Notes: a model not told the origin generated them from the letters alone. 29,195 nt of DNA from Oscillospiraceae bacterium (GCA_900768995.1 CAAGEZ010000034.1:1-29195), one strand, 5' to 3'; positions 6,974 to 15,365 are shown, counted from the first letter of the stretch. Program-made: numbers and translations.

Positions 6974-8446
6974 TTATGCATCAAGCTCTGCGGCTTCGTC
7001 ATTTTGCTGTATCATTTCAATGCAGCTGTCTATCATTTTTTCAAGTATCTCACCGGTTTCGGTGAGTCCAAGCTCGGTGAGATTGTCGATAAGGTCCTCA
7101 AATGCTGCGCTCAGACCCTGTTCGGTAAGCAGGCAGCAGAATTTCTTTTCTTCCATAAGGCAGGATATTATGACCGTGCTGTTTGAAAGGCATATGACCT
7201 GCATAAATGAGGGAACAATAAAGCCATCGGACAGCAGAATAAAAGTCTCCGGCATCTGTTTCATAGAGCGGAGAAAGGATATCCTTTCCTCTGGACTCAG
7301 CGGGTCAAGCACCGTGCCCGGCATATTTGTCATTTTGCCCGTTTCCGCAAAGGAAAGAAGTCCCTCTTTGGTGAAGTGTATCCTGATATGCTCGGGGTCC
7401 TGTCTGGGAGCGGAGAAAAACTGTTCCTTAATGGTGCCAAGCAGCGTTTCTCTGTCGGGGATATCCATAGAAAGCCGCCTGTCTACGATATTCTCGGTGA
7501 TAAAGCCCGTAAGGCAGGGCTGATACTCGATGCTGCTGTGAAAATACCGGGTGCTGCGGGCGAAAAGTCCGTACATCTCAGCCTGATCTACCTGCGAGAT
7601 GAGCAGCGATGAACGGCTTTTTATCTTTGCAGCGTGGGTAAGCAGCTCATCACGAAGCCCCTTGTCATCGGTGAGCAGGGCGGAGCTGAAATCGGAGGAA
7701 ACAAGTGCGGAATATCTGCTTGTCACCATAAAGTATGGATATGCGGCAAGGAAATATTCGCCCCATTCACGGTCAACGTAGTGATAATAGGGGGAATAGT
7801 CAATTGGCGCACATACCGCCATTCTGAGTACGCTTCTGAGCACGTCTATGTTAGTATTTTTCTCCCCCTCGGGGCAGGTGTACATTCTGAAATAATGCTC
7901 AAAGCGGAGCCCCGACTGAGATGCCGAGAATATCTGGAGTATCATCTCGAAAAACAGTGTGTTCCGAAAAGGCATTGCCGCCGTTATTTCCGGGGAGCTT
8001 TCGGCGGCTTCCGTCACCATTGCCGCACGGAGGATATTCCCCACGTTCATTATTCCCGAAACGCACCTGAATGTGCAGTTTTCAAGGACATCAGCATTTG
8101 CGGATATCTCGGTTATGCTGTCGGATATGCGATACTGTGGGAGAGTTTCTATCATATCCTTGATGCAGCTGCGGTTGTAGTAGGCAGCGTCACCCGACTT
8201 TTCCCTTGCATACTGCTCCAAAAGCTCCTCACGCTGATCGTGGGCAATGGGCAGGGCTGAACATAGTCTTTCCGTGAAATTTCTTGCGGGCATAAGCTTG
8301 CCTGCCATTGTGTGCTGAATGGCTGTTCTGCCGAGTCCTGTCACCGCCGACAGCTTCTTTACGCTCATTCCGCTTTTTTCTATGTATCTGCATAGCATTT
8401 CTGCGAATACGCTATGTGACTGATTGTGACGTGATCTTTCTGCCAA
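6974..8446 (-). CDS. HTH (XRE-like) protein with large uncharacterised C-terminal region
   Basis: A 490-residue protein. Residues about 12-65 look like a Cro/XRE helix-turn-helix: FAEMLCRYIEKSGMSVKKLS, then a second helix at VTGLGRTAIQHTMAGK. The remaining 420 residues are not recognised; they look like a soluble alpha/beta sensor and have no membrane span. The start is a TTG at 8446, supported by AGGAGG eight bases upstream and no better ATG nearby. It precedes hflX by 17 bases and follows the M23 gene with only a hairpin (8476-8506) and about 30 bases between, leaving little room for its own promoter. Role unknown; regulation of hflX or of wall stress would be a guess. Confidence 0.8.
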   Translation of the reverse strand: MAERSRHNQSHSVFAEMLCRYIEKSGMSVKKLSAVTGLGRTAIQHTMAGKLMPARNFTERLCSALPIAHDQREELLEQYAREKSGDAAYYNRSCIKDMIETLPQYRISDSITEISANADVLENCTFRCVSGIMNVGNILRAAMVTEAAESSPEITAAMPFRNTLFFEMILQIFSASQSGLRFEHYFRMYTCPEGEKNTNIDVLRSVLRMAVCAPIDYSPYYHYVDREWGEYFLAAYPYFMVTSRYSALVSSDFSSALLTDDKGLRDELLTHAAKIKSRSSLLISQVDQAEMYGLFARSTRYFHSSIEYQPCLTGFITENIVDRRLSMDIPDRETLLGTIKEQFFSAPRQDPEHIRIHFTKEGLLSFAETGKMTNMPGTVLDPLSPEERISFLRSMKQMPETFILLSDGFIVPSFMQVICLSNSTVIISCLMEEKKFCCLLTEQGLSAAFEDLIDNLTELGLTETGEILEKMIDSCIEMIQQNDEAAELDA

Positions 8447-8475
8447 GTGCCTGTCCTCCTGTATGTACGCAAAAT

Positions 8476-8506
8476 GGCAGACGACGGAAATGTTCTGTCG
8501 TCTGCC
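8476..8506 (-). terminator. Hairpin between the M23 gene and the HTH gene
   Basis: GGCAGACGAC (8476-8485) pairs perfectly with GTCGTCTGCC (8497-8506), with four more pairs inside (one of them G-T). On the minus strand it is followed by ATTTTG, a weak U-tract. It probably terminates the M23 transcript only partly, since the next gene starts 30 bases on. Confidence 0.7.
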
Positions 8507-8525
8507 TGATATTTAGCTGTTAATT

Positions 8526-10319
8526 TTACTGGGAAACATAAAGCTCGGGGTCGTAATACTTTCCGTCCTTGCGCACCTCAAAATGGAGGTGGTTTCCTGT
8601 GGAATCGCCTGTGCTTCCCACATATCCGATAAGCTGACCCTTTTCAACAGTATCTCCAAGCTGTGCCACAAGCTCAGCCTGATGAGCATATACCGTTACA
8701 TTTCCGTCATCATTCTGGATAACAAGGCAGTTTCCGTAGCCGCTGTTCCAGCCTGTGCCTGCGTCGGTGACAACACCGCTTGCGGCAGCATAGATGGGAG
8801 TTCCGTAGGGAGCGGCGATATCGATTCCCTTGTGACCTCTTCCGTCGCCCTGATGAGAGGAAATGTATCCGCCGTCAACGGGCCAGAAGTAATCGCCTGT
8901 GCCGCCCTCGGAGATGAACTCGGGAGCGTTGTAATTTATAGCGGGGTCTGATGTTCCTGTGCCAACTCTGATAATTTCGGAAACGGGCTCGGTTACAACT
9001 ACGGTCTCAAGGGTGCGCTTTCTAACAGCTGTGCCTTCACGGTATGTAACTAAAGCTCTTGAACGTTGTTCGCCGTTCTGACCCTCTGTGTCAACTACCA
9101 CCTGTCCTGCGGGGATAGTGGAGTCCTCAATTGTTATGGACTCATATGGGATCTCTTTTCTGAAGGTCTGTTCCTTTTTGCACTCTACCTGAAGATATGG
9201 AACTTCGGATTCTATCTGAATAAGAGTTCCAACTCTGAGTACCTGATGCTCAAGGTCATCAACGACCTGTCCGTTGTATGTAGCATAGCAGCTGCTCAGG
9301 TCACTGAGTGTCATACCCTTGCTCTCGGCTATCTTCCATAGATTGTCGCCGGGCTGGACTTCGTAATATTCGGGAGCGGACTCAACGCCTGTGAGAGTTT
9401 TGAGAACGCTGCTCTCGGAAACAATGTCGCTTTCGTCGACATATTCCTCAAGGTCGTACTCAACGTCCTTGTCAAAGGTTATTTCTTCGTATTCGCCCGA
9501 ATCATAGGGAGCCTTGATGCTGTCAAGAACGTTCTCGATCTGGTCATAGTTTTCAACAGCTCCGATAAGCTCGCCGTCAACTCTTACCGCATATGCCTTT
9601 ACCTTGCCGCTTTCAAACTCGGCTTCTTCGGCTGCGGGAACAGCTGCATCGGCCATTTCCATAACGGGCTTCTCGTCGTATTTTTCGGATATCCTGCCCT
9701 CCATATTCTCCGCAAGGGCAGCCTCGTCAATAACGCTGTCATTGGAGGTGAGAGGGGTTATTGCAAGAGCGGCGGTAACGTAATAGTCGCCCTCAACATC
9801 GTAATACTTTATTCTGTCGGCAACAACGCACTGCGCCTCGCCAAGTACATCTTCACCGCTTACAACACCTACCTGAGCACCGTCATACTCAACGGCAACA
9901 CCGTAATCTCTTGACATAACGCTGTTTACACAGAACGCAAGGAGACATACGGAGGCTGCGGGGAAAAGGATATCCACAGCGTTTGCAAAGCCGCTGCCTT
10001 TCCTCTTGACCGCAAGGCGGTGTTCCTTCCACTGCATCACAGCGGCACGGCGGATACCGAATATCTTTGAACGTCTCTTAAATCTTGCGCTGACCTCGGA
10101 AACGTTTTCTTTCTTAGACTTTATAAATGCGACAGGAACGGAAGCGGCCTTTCTGAAGAAAACCGAAATGTCCTGTCCGAAAGGTGCTGAGGAACGCTTT
10201 ACTGCTGAAAGGGCAGAGCGGAGAATATGAGCGGCATAGCCTGCAGAAATACCCGCAGTGCGGCATACAAGATGTCCGACGCTTTCAATAACAGCGGCGG
10301 GCTTGTGATCGTTTGCCAT
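8526..10319 (-). CDS. Membrane-anchored LysM-G5-M23 peptidoglycan endopeptidase
   Basis: Cell-wall hydrolase of 597 residues. Order: basic cytosolic N-terminus (1-110), one membrane span (about 116-134), an acidic extracellular stretch with possible inhibitory or stalk function (140-315), LysM (317-370, starting YYEVQPGDNLWKIAESKG), G5-like domain (about 375-453), and M23 peptidase (478-595). The M23 zinc and catalytic residues are intact: HKGID (H496, D500) and HLHFEV (H577, H579). M23 enzymes cut cross-linking peptides in peptidoglycan; LysM and G5 bind wall glycans. The start ATG has GAAGGAGATAATT upstream. Its own promoter is at 10367-10395, divergent from the chemoreceptor. Confidence 0.93.
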   Translation of the reverse strand: MANDHKPAAVIESVGHLVCRTAGISAGYAAHILRSALSAVKRSSAPFGQDISVFFRKAASVPVAFIKSKKENVSEVSARFKRRSKIFGIRRAAVMQWKEHRLAVKRKGSGFANAVDILFPAASVCLLAFCVNSVMSRDYGVAVEYDGAQVGVVSGEDVLGEAQCVVADRIKYYDVEGDYYVTAALAITPLTSNDSVIDEAALAENMEGRISEKYDEKPVMEMADAAVPAAEEAEFESGKVKAYAVRVDGELIGAVENYDQIENVLDSIKAPYDSGEYEEITFDKDVEYDLEEYVDESDIVSESSVLKTLTGVESAPEYYEVQPGDNLWKIAESKGMTLSDLSSCYATYNGQVVDDLEHQVLRVGTLIQIESEVPYLQVECKKEQTFRKEIPYESITIEDSTIPAGQVVVDTEGQNGEQRSRALVTYREGTAVRKRTLETVVVTEPVSEIIRVGTGTSDPAINYNAPEFISEGGTGDYFWPVDGGYISSHQGDGRGHKGIDIAAPYGTPIYAAASGVVTDAGTGWNSGYGNCLVIQNDDGNVTVYAHQAELVAQLGDTVEKGQLIGYVGSTGDSTGNHLHFEVRKDGKYYDPELYVSQ

Positions 10320-10366
10320 AATTATCTCCTTCCTTCACAAACAGTCTGCAATAATACAGCCTTGAT

Positions 10367-10395
10367 ATTATACCACATTTTCCCTTTTAAATCAA
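10367..10395 (-). promoter_or_regulatory. Promoter of the LysM-G5-M23 gene
   Basis: Minus strand TTGATT (10395-10390), 17 bases, TATAAT (10372-10367), preceded by TGG for an extended -10. Start expected near 10360, giving a leader of about 40 bases. Confidence 0.8.
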
Positions 10396-10461
10396 TAGCT
10401 CCTTTTAATTTTAGGATTTACTGACAAAAATGCAGACAGCAGAGAGAAAATGCTTGTGGCT

Positions 10462-10489
10462 TTGTCACTGCTTTTTTTCTATATATAAT
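10462..10489 (+). promoter_or_regulatory. Upstream plus-strand promoter in the chemoreceptor leader region
   Basis: TTGTCA (10462-10467, 5 of 6), 16 bases, TATAAT (10484-10489). It would start RNA near 10496, about 365 bases before the chemoreceptor, with the inverted repeat at 10507-10530 at the very 5' end of the transcript or acting as an operator. Confidence 0.6.
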
Positions 10490-10506
10490 GATGCAGGACA
10501 AAAAGG

Positions 10507-10530
10507 TTACAAAGTGGTTACACTTTGTAA
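10507..10530. repeat. Perfect inverted repeat 1
   Basis: TTACAAAGTG (10507-10516), spacer GTTA, CACTTTGTAA (10521-10530). It starts about 18 bases after the -10 at 10484-10489. No U-tract follows, so an operator or 5' RNA hairpin is more likely than a terminator. Confidence 0.7.
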
Positions 10531-10605
10531 TAATTATAACTCAAACAGCGAAAAAATCAACCCGATTTTGTCAATTCCGTCATTTTTAACAGATGCTTCG
10601 GCATA

Positions 10606-10625
10606 TTGCACATATCAATGTGCAA
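10606..10625. repeat. Perfect inverted repeat 2
   Basis: TTGCACAT (10606-10613), spacer ATCA, ATGTGCAA (10618-10625). Its dyad size and AT-rich centre resemble a dimeric regulator site. Its sequence is unrelated to repeat 1. Confidence 0.65.
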
Positions 10626-10751
10626 ATGTTAATACATATTTGTCTGATATTTTGTCGTCGGAAGTCGTATTTCACTTTGTATTCACAATTCTTTTGTGTA
10701 ATTTTACATTGCTGTTTTGCCTCAAAATCAAGCATTATAGCTTATAAACGG

Positions 10752-10776
10752 CAATTTTACAGGATATGTAAAATTG
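10752..10776. repeat. Perfect inverted repeat 3
   Basis: CAATTTTAC (10752-10760), loop AGGATAT, GTAAAATTG (10768-10776). It ends 11 bases upstream of the -35 of the chemoreceptor promoter, a typical activator position. It could also be a weak hairpin in RNA from the upstream promoter. Confidence 0.65.
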
Positions 10777-10787
10777 TGAAAAATATG

Positions 10788-10816
10788 TTGAATTCTGCGG
10801 AGGAATATGATATACT
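10788..10816 (+). promoter_or_regulatory. Proximal promoter of the chemoreceptor gene
   Basis: TTGAAT (10788-10793), 17 bases, TATACT (10811-10816). Start expected near 10823, about 40 bases before the ATG. It looks like sigma-A rather than a flagellar sigma factor. Confidence 0.75.
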
Positions 10817-10861
10817 ATATTATATAAATTACGGGAATATCCCTGCAAAGGAATGTGATAT

Positions 10862-12862
10862 ATGAACAGGTCGAAAAAATCAAGGGGTCTTATCAGGTCT
10901 ATCGTTATTTCGGTAATAATAACCATTGCTGCGGCACTGGTGCTGCTGTCGGTCATAGGCTTTGCCGCTTCCTACGCCAAGGTCAAAAACGGCGTGCGGG
11001 GCGAGGCGGAGCAGTCTATCTCTGTTTATAAGGAAAAGATAGACGGCTGGCTCACCGAGCAGGCAGAATTTTGTGCGTCTCAGGCAAATGCTGCGGGAAA
11101 TCTTGTCCCTGCGGCAGGAAACAGGCGCTTTAACGATAAGTTTATCGACTCGGCTATGACCCTCAATGACGCTCTCCTTGACTGCTACACTGTCTACAAG
11201 GACAAGGGGCTTTATATGGCAGTTACCGACACATCGACCCTTCCCGAGGACTTTGATGCAACATCGAGAGACTGGTACAAAAAGTCTTTCGATACAAATT
11301 CGACTATTATCACCGCCCCTTATATCGATACCGCCACAGGCACAATGATAGTCACGGTTGCCTCTCCCATTTATGAGAACGGCAATGCGGTGGGCGTTTT
11401 CGGCTGTGACATCACCCTTGACTACATAATTGACCTTGTGAGTGAGATGCAGCTTACGGAAAACGGCGTTCCCGTGCTCATTGACGGCAACGGAAACATT
11501 ATGCTCCACGGAAATGATGCTCTCAGCCCCCGACTTGAAAACGGCGAGGCTGTTATCACCTCTGTAAATGATGCGGGCGGCGATTACGGAGCTGTTGTTT
11601 CGGCTCTTTCCGATGGCATTTATATGGATAAAAACAAGGATTTTGACGGAACGGAGAAATATTTCCTTTTCACAAAGCTTTCCTCAGCCGACTGGACTAT
11701 CGGCTATGTGTGCCCCAAAAACGACATTGACGGCTCTCTGAACGGGCTTGCAGTCATTTACATTATTCTCAACCTCGTGTTCCTCGCAGGGGGCACGGCT
11801 GCTGTTACCGCCGTTGTCAAGGCTCAGCTCAAGCCCTTGAAGCAGATAAATCTTGCGGCTGAGAAAATTGCGGCAGGCGACCTTTCCGCACAATTTGATT
11901 ACAGCTCCGATGATTCCGTGGGCACTCTCTGCAATAATTTTGCCCGCTGCACCGATATGACACGTCGTTACATCTCGGACATCTCCGAAAAGCTTGACCG
12001 CCTTGCGGACGGCGACTTCACCGTTACCGTCACCGAGGATTATATCGGCGATTTTGCTCCTATCAAGGAATCTATGACGAATATTATCACATCAATGAGG
12101 AATATTCTTAATAACATCGAGGTGGCTTCTGGACAGGTGAATCTCGGAGCGGCAAATGTGGCTCAGACCTCAACGATCCTTGCGGAGGGCGTATTTGACC
12201 AGACCGAAAATCTTAAAAAGCTCAATTCCGATATGGCTGTCATCATTGAAAAGGTGAAGGACAGCGACAAGAATGCAGGCGAAGCAAGACAGCTGGCGGC
12301 GGGAGCTATGGACAAGCTCCGCCTCAGCAGTGATGAGATGAACAAGCTCCTTGGGGCTATGTCCCAGATATCCGAAATGAGTGCCGAGACCGCAAAGATA
12401 ATCAAGACCATTGACGATATTGCATTCCAGACAAATATTCTTGCTCTCAACGCTTCTGTTGAGGCTGCAAGGGCAGGTGCTGCGGGCAAGGGCTTTACCG
12501 TTGTTGCCGACGAGGTCAGAAACCTTGCGGGCAAATCCGCCGAGGCAGCAAAACGCACATCAAAGCTTATAAACGAGACTGCCGAAGCCGTTGCATCGGG
12601 TGCTGCGCTTGCCGACTCCACGGCAAAAGCTCTTTCCGATGCCGTGGAGGATACCGCCCGTGTTGACGAAAACATCGGCAGGATATCCGACAGCGCAAGG
12701 GAGCAGAGCGAGTTTATGGAGAGCGTTTTCAGCGGCATAAACGCCATTTCTCAGGTGGTAAGCTCCACCTCGGATAATGCCCAGTCGGGTGCCGCATCAA
12801 GCGAGGAGCTGAGCGGTCAGGCATCAATGCTGAGTCAGCTCGTTTCGGGATTCAAACTATAA
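10862..12862 (+). CDS. Methyl-accepting chemotaxis protein with dCache amino-acid sensor
   Basis: Transmembrane chemoreceptor of 666 residues: span 1 (about 10-38), extracellular dCache domain (about 45-285), span 2 (about 295-317), HAMP (318-372), then a long signalling coiled coil. Its tip IDDIAFQTNILALNASVEAA (about 520-540) and the VVADEVRNLA stretch are the CheA/CheW contact and adaptation region. The sensor carries the pattern reported for amino-acid-binding dCache domains: F131, R136, W138, Y139, Y154 and D183, matching Y121, R126, W128, Y129, Y144 and D172 of PctA with one inserted residue before the Asp. An amino-acid ligand is therefore inferred. AAAGGA precedes the ATG. No che or flagellar genes are in the window. 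Confidence 0.93.
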   Translation: MNRSKKSRGLIRSIVISVIITIAAALVLLSVIGFAASYAKVKNGVRGEAEQSISVYKEKIDGWLTEQAEFCASQANAAGNLVPAAGNRRFNDKFIDSAMTLNDALLDCYTVYKDKGLYMAVTDTSTLPEDFDATSRDWYKKSFDTNSTIITAPYIDTATGTMIVTVASPIYENGNAVGVFGCDITLDYIIDLVSEMQLTENGVPVLIDGNGNIMLHGNDALSPRLENGEAVITSVNDAGGDYGAVVSALSDGIYMDKNKDFDGTEKYFLFTKLSSADWTIGYVCPKNDIDGSLNGLAVIYIILNLVFLAGGTAAVTAVVKAQLKPLKQINLAAEKIAAGDLSAQFDYSSDDSVGTLCNNFARCTDMTRRYISDISEKLDRLADGDFTVTVTEDYIGDFAPIKESMTNIITSMRNILNNIEVASGQVNLGAANVAQTSTILAEGVFDQTENLKKLNSDMAVIIEKVKDSDKNAGEARQLAAGAMDKLRLSSDEMNKLLGAMSQISEMSAETAKIIKTIDDIAFQTNILALNASVEAARAGAAGKGFTVVADEVRNLAGKSAEAAKRTSKLINETAEAVASGAALADSTAKALSDAVEDTARVDENIGRISDSAREQSEFMESVFSGINAISQVVSSTSDNAQSGAASSEELSGQASMLSQLVSGFKL

Positions 12863-12868
12863 TAATGT

Positions 12869-12892
12869 AAGGGCAGATGTGTTTCTGCCCTT
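12869..12892 (+). terminator. Terminator of the chemoreceptor gene
   Basis: AAGGGCAGA (12869-12877), loop TGTGTT, TCTGCCCTT (12884-12892), then TTGTTT. The next gene's SD starts a few bases later. Confidence 0.8.
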
Positions 12893-12913
12893 TTGTTTAA
12901 AGGAGGGTACAGC

Positions 12914-13690
12914 GTGATAATCAGGAGCGATATGGAGCTTGCGGCGGCAAAACAGCTTGGCATCGACTTCGGCTGTGCCTCCGACAGCCTTTTTAAATAT
13001 GAAAACACCGTGACGCTGCCCGTAAAAAAAGAGGGCAGGCGTATGTTTTATGATGAACTGCCCCTCTTTCGTGCCGCAACAATGGGAATGGGAGCTGTCA
13101 TATCCGCAGGAGAAGCGGTAATGCCATATGCAAAGCTCCTGGGCAGTCAGCGGAGCGGCACGGAGATATTCTGCGCCGAGAGCATATCCGCCATAAACCG
13201 GGAGCTTTTCACCCACGGCTGCTATATCGGCGGCATAAATCAGTATTATCTCCCGAAAACGCCATACAGAAGCGGCGCAAGGGCTGAGGGGTATTCCCTC
13301 AGAGTGTTCGAGGGCAATGACATCAAGGAGCTGTATTCCTGCGAGGGCTTTTCCAATGCTCTTTTATATAGGAGCGAGGGCGTGAGACGTGACATACTTG
13401 CGGTCTGTGCCGTTAACGGCAGGAGAATTATGGGCATTGCGGGAGCGTCAAACGACAGCCCTGCTATGGCTCAGATAGGGATTGATGTGCTGCCCGAATT
13501 TCGTGGAATGGGCGTGGGTGCGGCGCTTGTGTCCGCCTGTGCGGGAGAGCTTCTTGCATCGGGATATGTGCCATATTACGGAACGTGGTGCGGGAATGTG
13601 ATATCCCAGCGGCTGGCGGCAAAGTGCGGATTTGTTCCTGCCTGGTGCGAGATGTATTCGGCAATGATAGTCAAGAATAATGAGAAATAG
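12914..13690 (+). CDS. GNAT-family N-acetyltransferase
   Basis: Acetyltransferase of unknown substrate, 258 residues. The C-terminal half holds the acetyl-CoA site: the IGIDVLPEFRGMGVGAALVS segment (188-207) contains the R-G-M-G-V-G loop (197-202), and N229 and the following helix complete motif B. The N-terminal 120 residues are a less conserved domain seen in longer GNATs of the FR47 or GNAT_acetyltran type. The start is the GTG at 12914, six bases after AAAGGAGGG; an in-frame TTG at 12893 lies upstream of that SD and is not used. The stop is part of the terminator stem at 13687-13715. Confidence 0.85.
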   Translation: MIIRSDMELAAAKQLGIDFGCASDSLFKYENTVTLPVKKEGRRMFYDELPLFRAATMGMGAVISAGEAVMPYAKLLGSQRSGTEIFCAESISAINRELFTHGCYIGGINQYYLPKTPYRSGARAEGYSLRVFEGNDIKELYSCEGFSNALLYRSEGVRRDILAVCAVNGRRIMGIAGASNDSPAMAQIGIDVLPEFRGMGVGAALVSACAGELLASGYVPYYGTWCGNVISQRLAAKCGFVPAWCEMYSAMIVKNNEK

Positions 13691-13715
13691 CCTGACTGTG
13701 CGGCAGTCAGGCTAT
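13687..13715. terminator. Terminator between GNAT gene and the small membrane protein
   Basis: ATAGCCTGACTG (13687-13698), loop TGCGG, CAGTCAGGCTAT (13704-13715), then TTTGTTTTTT. The GNAT stop codon lies in the left arm. On the minus strand it also ends the spoIIP transcript, with a T-rich run after it. Confidence 0.85.
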
Positions 13716-13723
13716 TTTGTTTT

Positions 13724-13927
13724 TTACAAATAATAATCCCTGTCCATAACGGTAACGATAATATCGCCGTCCTCAACGTTTATGTCAAATAATGTCATTT
13801 TATCGCTGCTTACGGCGTTGTGGCAGTTCACCGTCACAACAGCCCCGCCTACTGCAAGCATTGCGGCGGAAATGATGAAAATGCTTATTATGCTGAGATA
13901 ATAGCCTGCCTTGCTTTTAAACTTCAT
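13724..13927 (-). CDS. Small membrane protein downstream of spoIIP
   Basis: Not recognised. About 67 residues: a basic start MKFKSKAG, one membrane span (about 8-32), then a short soluble part predicted outside (ending VMDRDYYL). The ATG at 13927 has AAAGG at good spacing; the ATG at 13933 is also possible and would add two residues. It begins 14 bases after the spoIIP stop and shares its transcript, so a role in sporulation is possible but not shown. Confidence 0.6.
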   Translation of the reverse strand: MKFKSKAGYYLSIISIFIISAAMLAVGGAVVTVNCHNAVSSDKMTLFDINVEDGDIIVTVMDRDYYL

Positions 13928-13941
13928 AGCCATTTCCTTTC

Positions 13942-15228
13942 CTATTTGACCGCTGATATCAGTGCGTCGGCAATGCCCTCTGCGGACAGTTCCCCTGCAT
14001 ATACTGCCTGTTCAAGACTGTTTCCGTGACCGCCTACCTCTATGAGCAGGGAGCCTGTGGTAAGGTCCTGATTGTACTTTCGGTAATCGTAAAGCACGGG
14101 TCTTGTGAGACCGCAGTAACGCTTTTCCATATACTGCTGGAAAAGCGAGGCGGTGCGGAGGTTTTTCATACAGTTTGGCATTCCCATTGTCCCGTCATCA
14201 CAGCCGCATATTATCATTACCTGTGCGGACTTTTTGCCCTTAACGGTGACTGTGGGGGCGATTATCTCACCGCTTTCCCGCTCAATGGCATCTCTGTGAA
14301 CATCGAGCACCACTTTAATAGACGGGTATTTTTCAAGGATATCCTCCACCGTGACCCTGCTCCTGTCGTATGAGCCGTTGTAGGATGGATAGTCGTGAAC
14401 AGTGGTGTCGTGATAGGTGCGAATGCCACGGTTCTCAAAAACCTCGGTCATAGCGTCGCCCACAGCCACCATATTCTTGCTGCTGTCGGTGGTTCGGCAG
14501 ATGTAATCGGGGTCGTAATGCCCGCTGTCGTCGGGCTGATAGCTCTCAGTGGTGTGGGTGTGCATTATGAGTATCTGAGGTTCGTTTTCGGGGGCGTTCA
14601 GCTCTATGCTGAAATCGGGTGCAAGACCTGCTTCGGCGGCAATTGTTTCAGATGACAGCTTCGTTACATTTCGTATCTGTCCTCCCAAGGGCAGGTCTAT
14701 GTAATTGCTGCCTGTCCCCGAGCCATAGCAGAGGGACGTCACAACGCCGTCACCCGAAAATGAATCGGGATATGGCAGCGGGTCAGCGTTGCTTGTGGGG
14801 GGCGGCAATAAGTCCTCCACAAGCTTCTCTTCGTTCACCGATGAGGGCATATGGCGGCTGCCCTTGGATAGCATAAGTATGTCCTCCTCGGTCATTTTTT
14901 CGGCATCAATAGCAGTATTGGCGGCGGGAGACGGATTATTCTCCTTTGAGACTATATTTTTTTCGCATATGCCGCCAAGAAGGGCTGTTATATCCTGACC
15001 GCCTGTCTGCTCAATGTCAGCGGACAGCTTTGAGAGGGCATATGCTCCCGATGAAACAGCTTCCGATACGGGAGATATGACTTCCGGAAAGCTCCACAGG
15101 GCAAGGAATATAAGTCCACCTGCACAGAACAGTCCCGAACGTGGGGCTTTGGAGCGCTTCTGGGGTCTGCGGACTGGCTCTGCGTGGTAAAATCTCATCT
15201 CATTATACTCGTTTTCTCTGTCATTCAT
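13942..15228 (-). CDS. spoIIP: Stage II sporulation protein P (SpoIIP)
   Basis: Peptidoglycan amidase/endopeptidase that works with SpoIID and SpoIIM to thin the septal wall and drive engulfment of the forespore. The 428 residues comprise a cytosolic basic N-terminus, a membrane span (about 31-48), a variable linker, and the catalytic domain (about 210-425). Metal-site motifs are visible: IMHTHTTESY (H223, H225, E228), LDVHRD (H311) and LLIEVGGHGN (E397). GGAGGAATGATAAT precedes the ATG. The sigma-E-like promoter at 15259-15286 fits its known mother-cell expression in Bacillus. It is the only clear sporulation gene in the window and suggests an endospore former or a recent descendant of one. 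Confidence 0.93.
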   Translation of the reverse strand: MNDRENEYNEMRFYHAEPVRRPQKRSKAPRSGLFCAGGLIFLALWSFPEVISPVSEAVSSGAYALSKLSADIEQTGGQDITALLGGICEKNIVSKENNPSPAANTAIDAEKMTEEDILMLSKGSRHMPSSVNEEKLVEDLLPPPTSNADPLPYPDSFSGDGVVTSLCYGSGTGSNYIDLPLGGQIRNVTKLSSETIAAEAGLAPDFSIELNAPENEPQILIMHTHTTESYQPDDSGHYDPDYICRTTDSSKNMVAVGDAMTEVFENRGIRTYHDTTVHDYPSYNGSYDRSRVTVEDILEKYPSIKVVLDVHRDAIERESGEIIAPTVTVKGKKSAQVMIICGCDDGTMGMPNCMKNLRTASLFQQYMEKRYCGLTRPVLYDYRKYNQDLTTGSLLIEVGGHGNSLEQAVYAGELSAEGIADALISAVK

Positions 15229-15258
15229 ATTATCATTCCTCCGCTAAGTTTATATATT

Positions 15259-15286
15259 ATAGTATGCGGAATGTATTTTGAATATG
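15259..15286 (-). promoter_or_regulatory. Sigma-E-like promoter of spoIIP
   Basis: Minus strand: CATATT (15286-15281), 14 bases, CATACTAT (15266-15259). The Bacillus sigma-E consensus is an ATATT-type -35, about 14 bases, and CATACANT; only one -10 base differs. A sigma-A reading (TATAAT at 15261-15256) lacks a good -35. Start expected near 15252. Confidence 0.65.
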
Positions 15287-15365
15287 TCCGGCGACAATTG
15301 AAATGACGAAAATAAGCGAATGACATATATTTGTGTTAACAAAATGTAAATCCTCAAAAAAATGC

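Larger units (their letters stand above)
10320..10861. other. Gene-free regulatory region, 542 bases
   Basis: AT-rich region between the divergent M23 and chemoreceptor genes. No supported ORF is seen. It holds a minus-strand promoter (10367-10395), two plus-strand promoters (10462-10489, 10788-10816) and three perfect inverted repeats (10507-10530, 10606-10625, 10752-10776), listed separately. None matches a riboswitch or operator that I can name. Confidence 0.6.

Noticed and set aside
10496..10861. Cyclic-di-GMP or other known riboswitch in the chemoreceptor leader
   Set aside because: None of the conserved riboswitch cores that I know is visible; only simple dyads are present.
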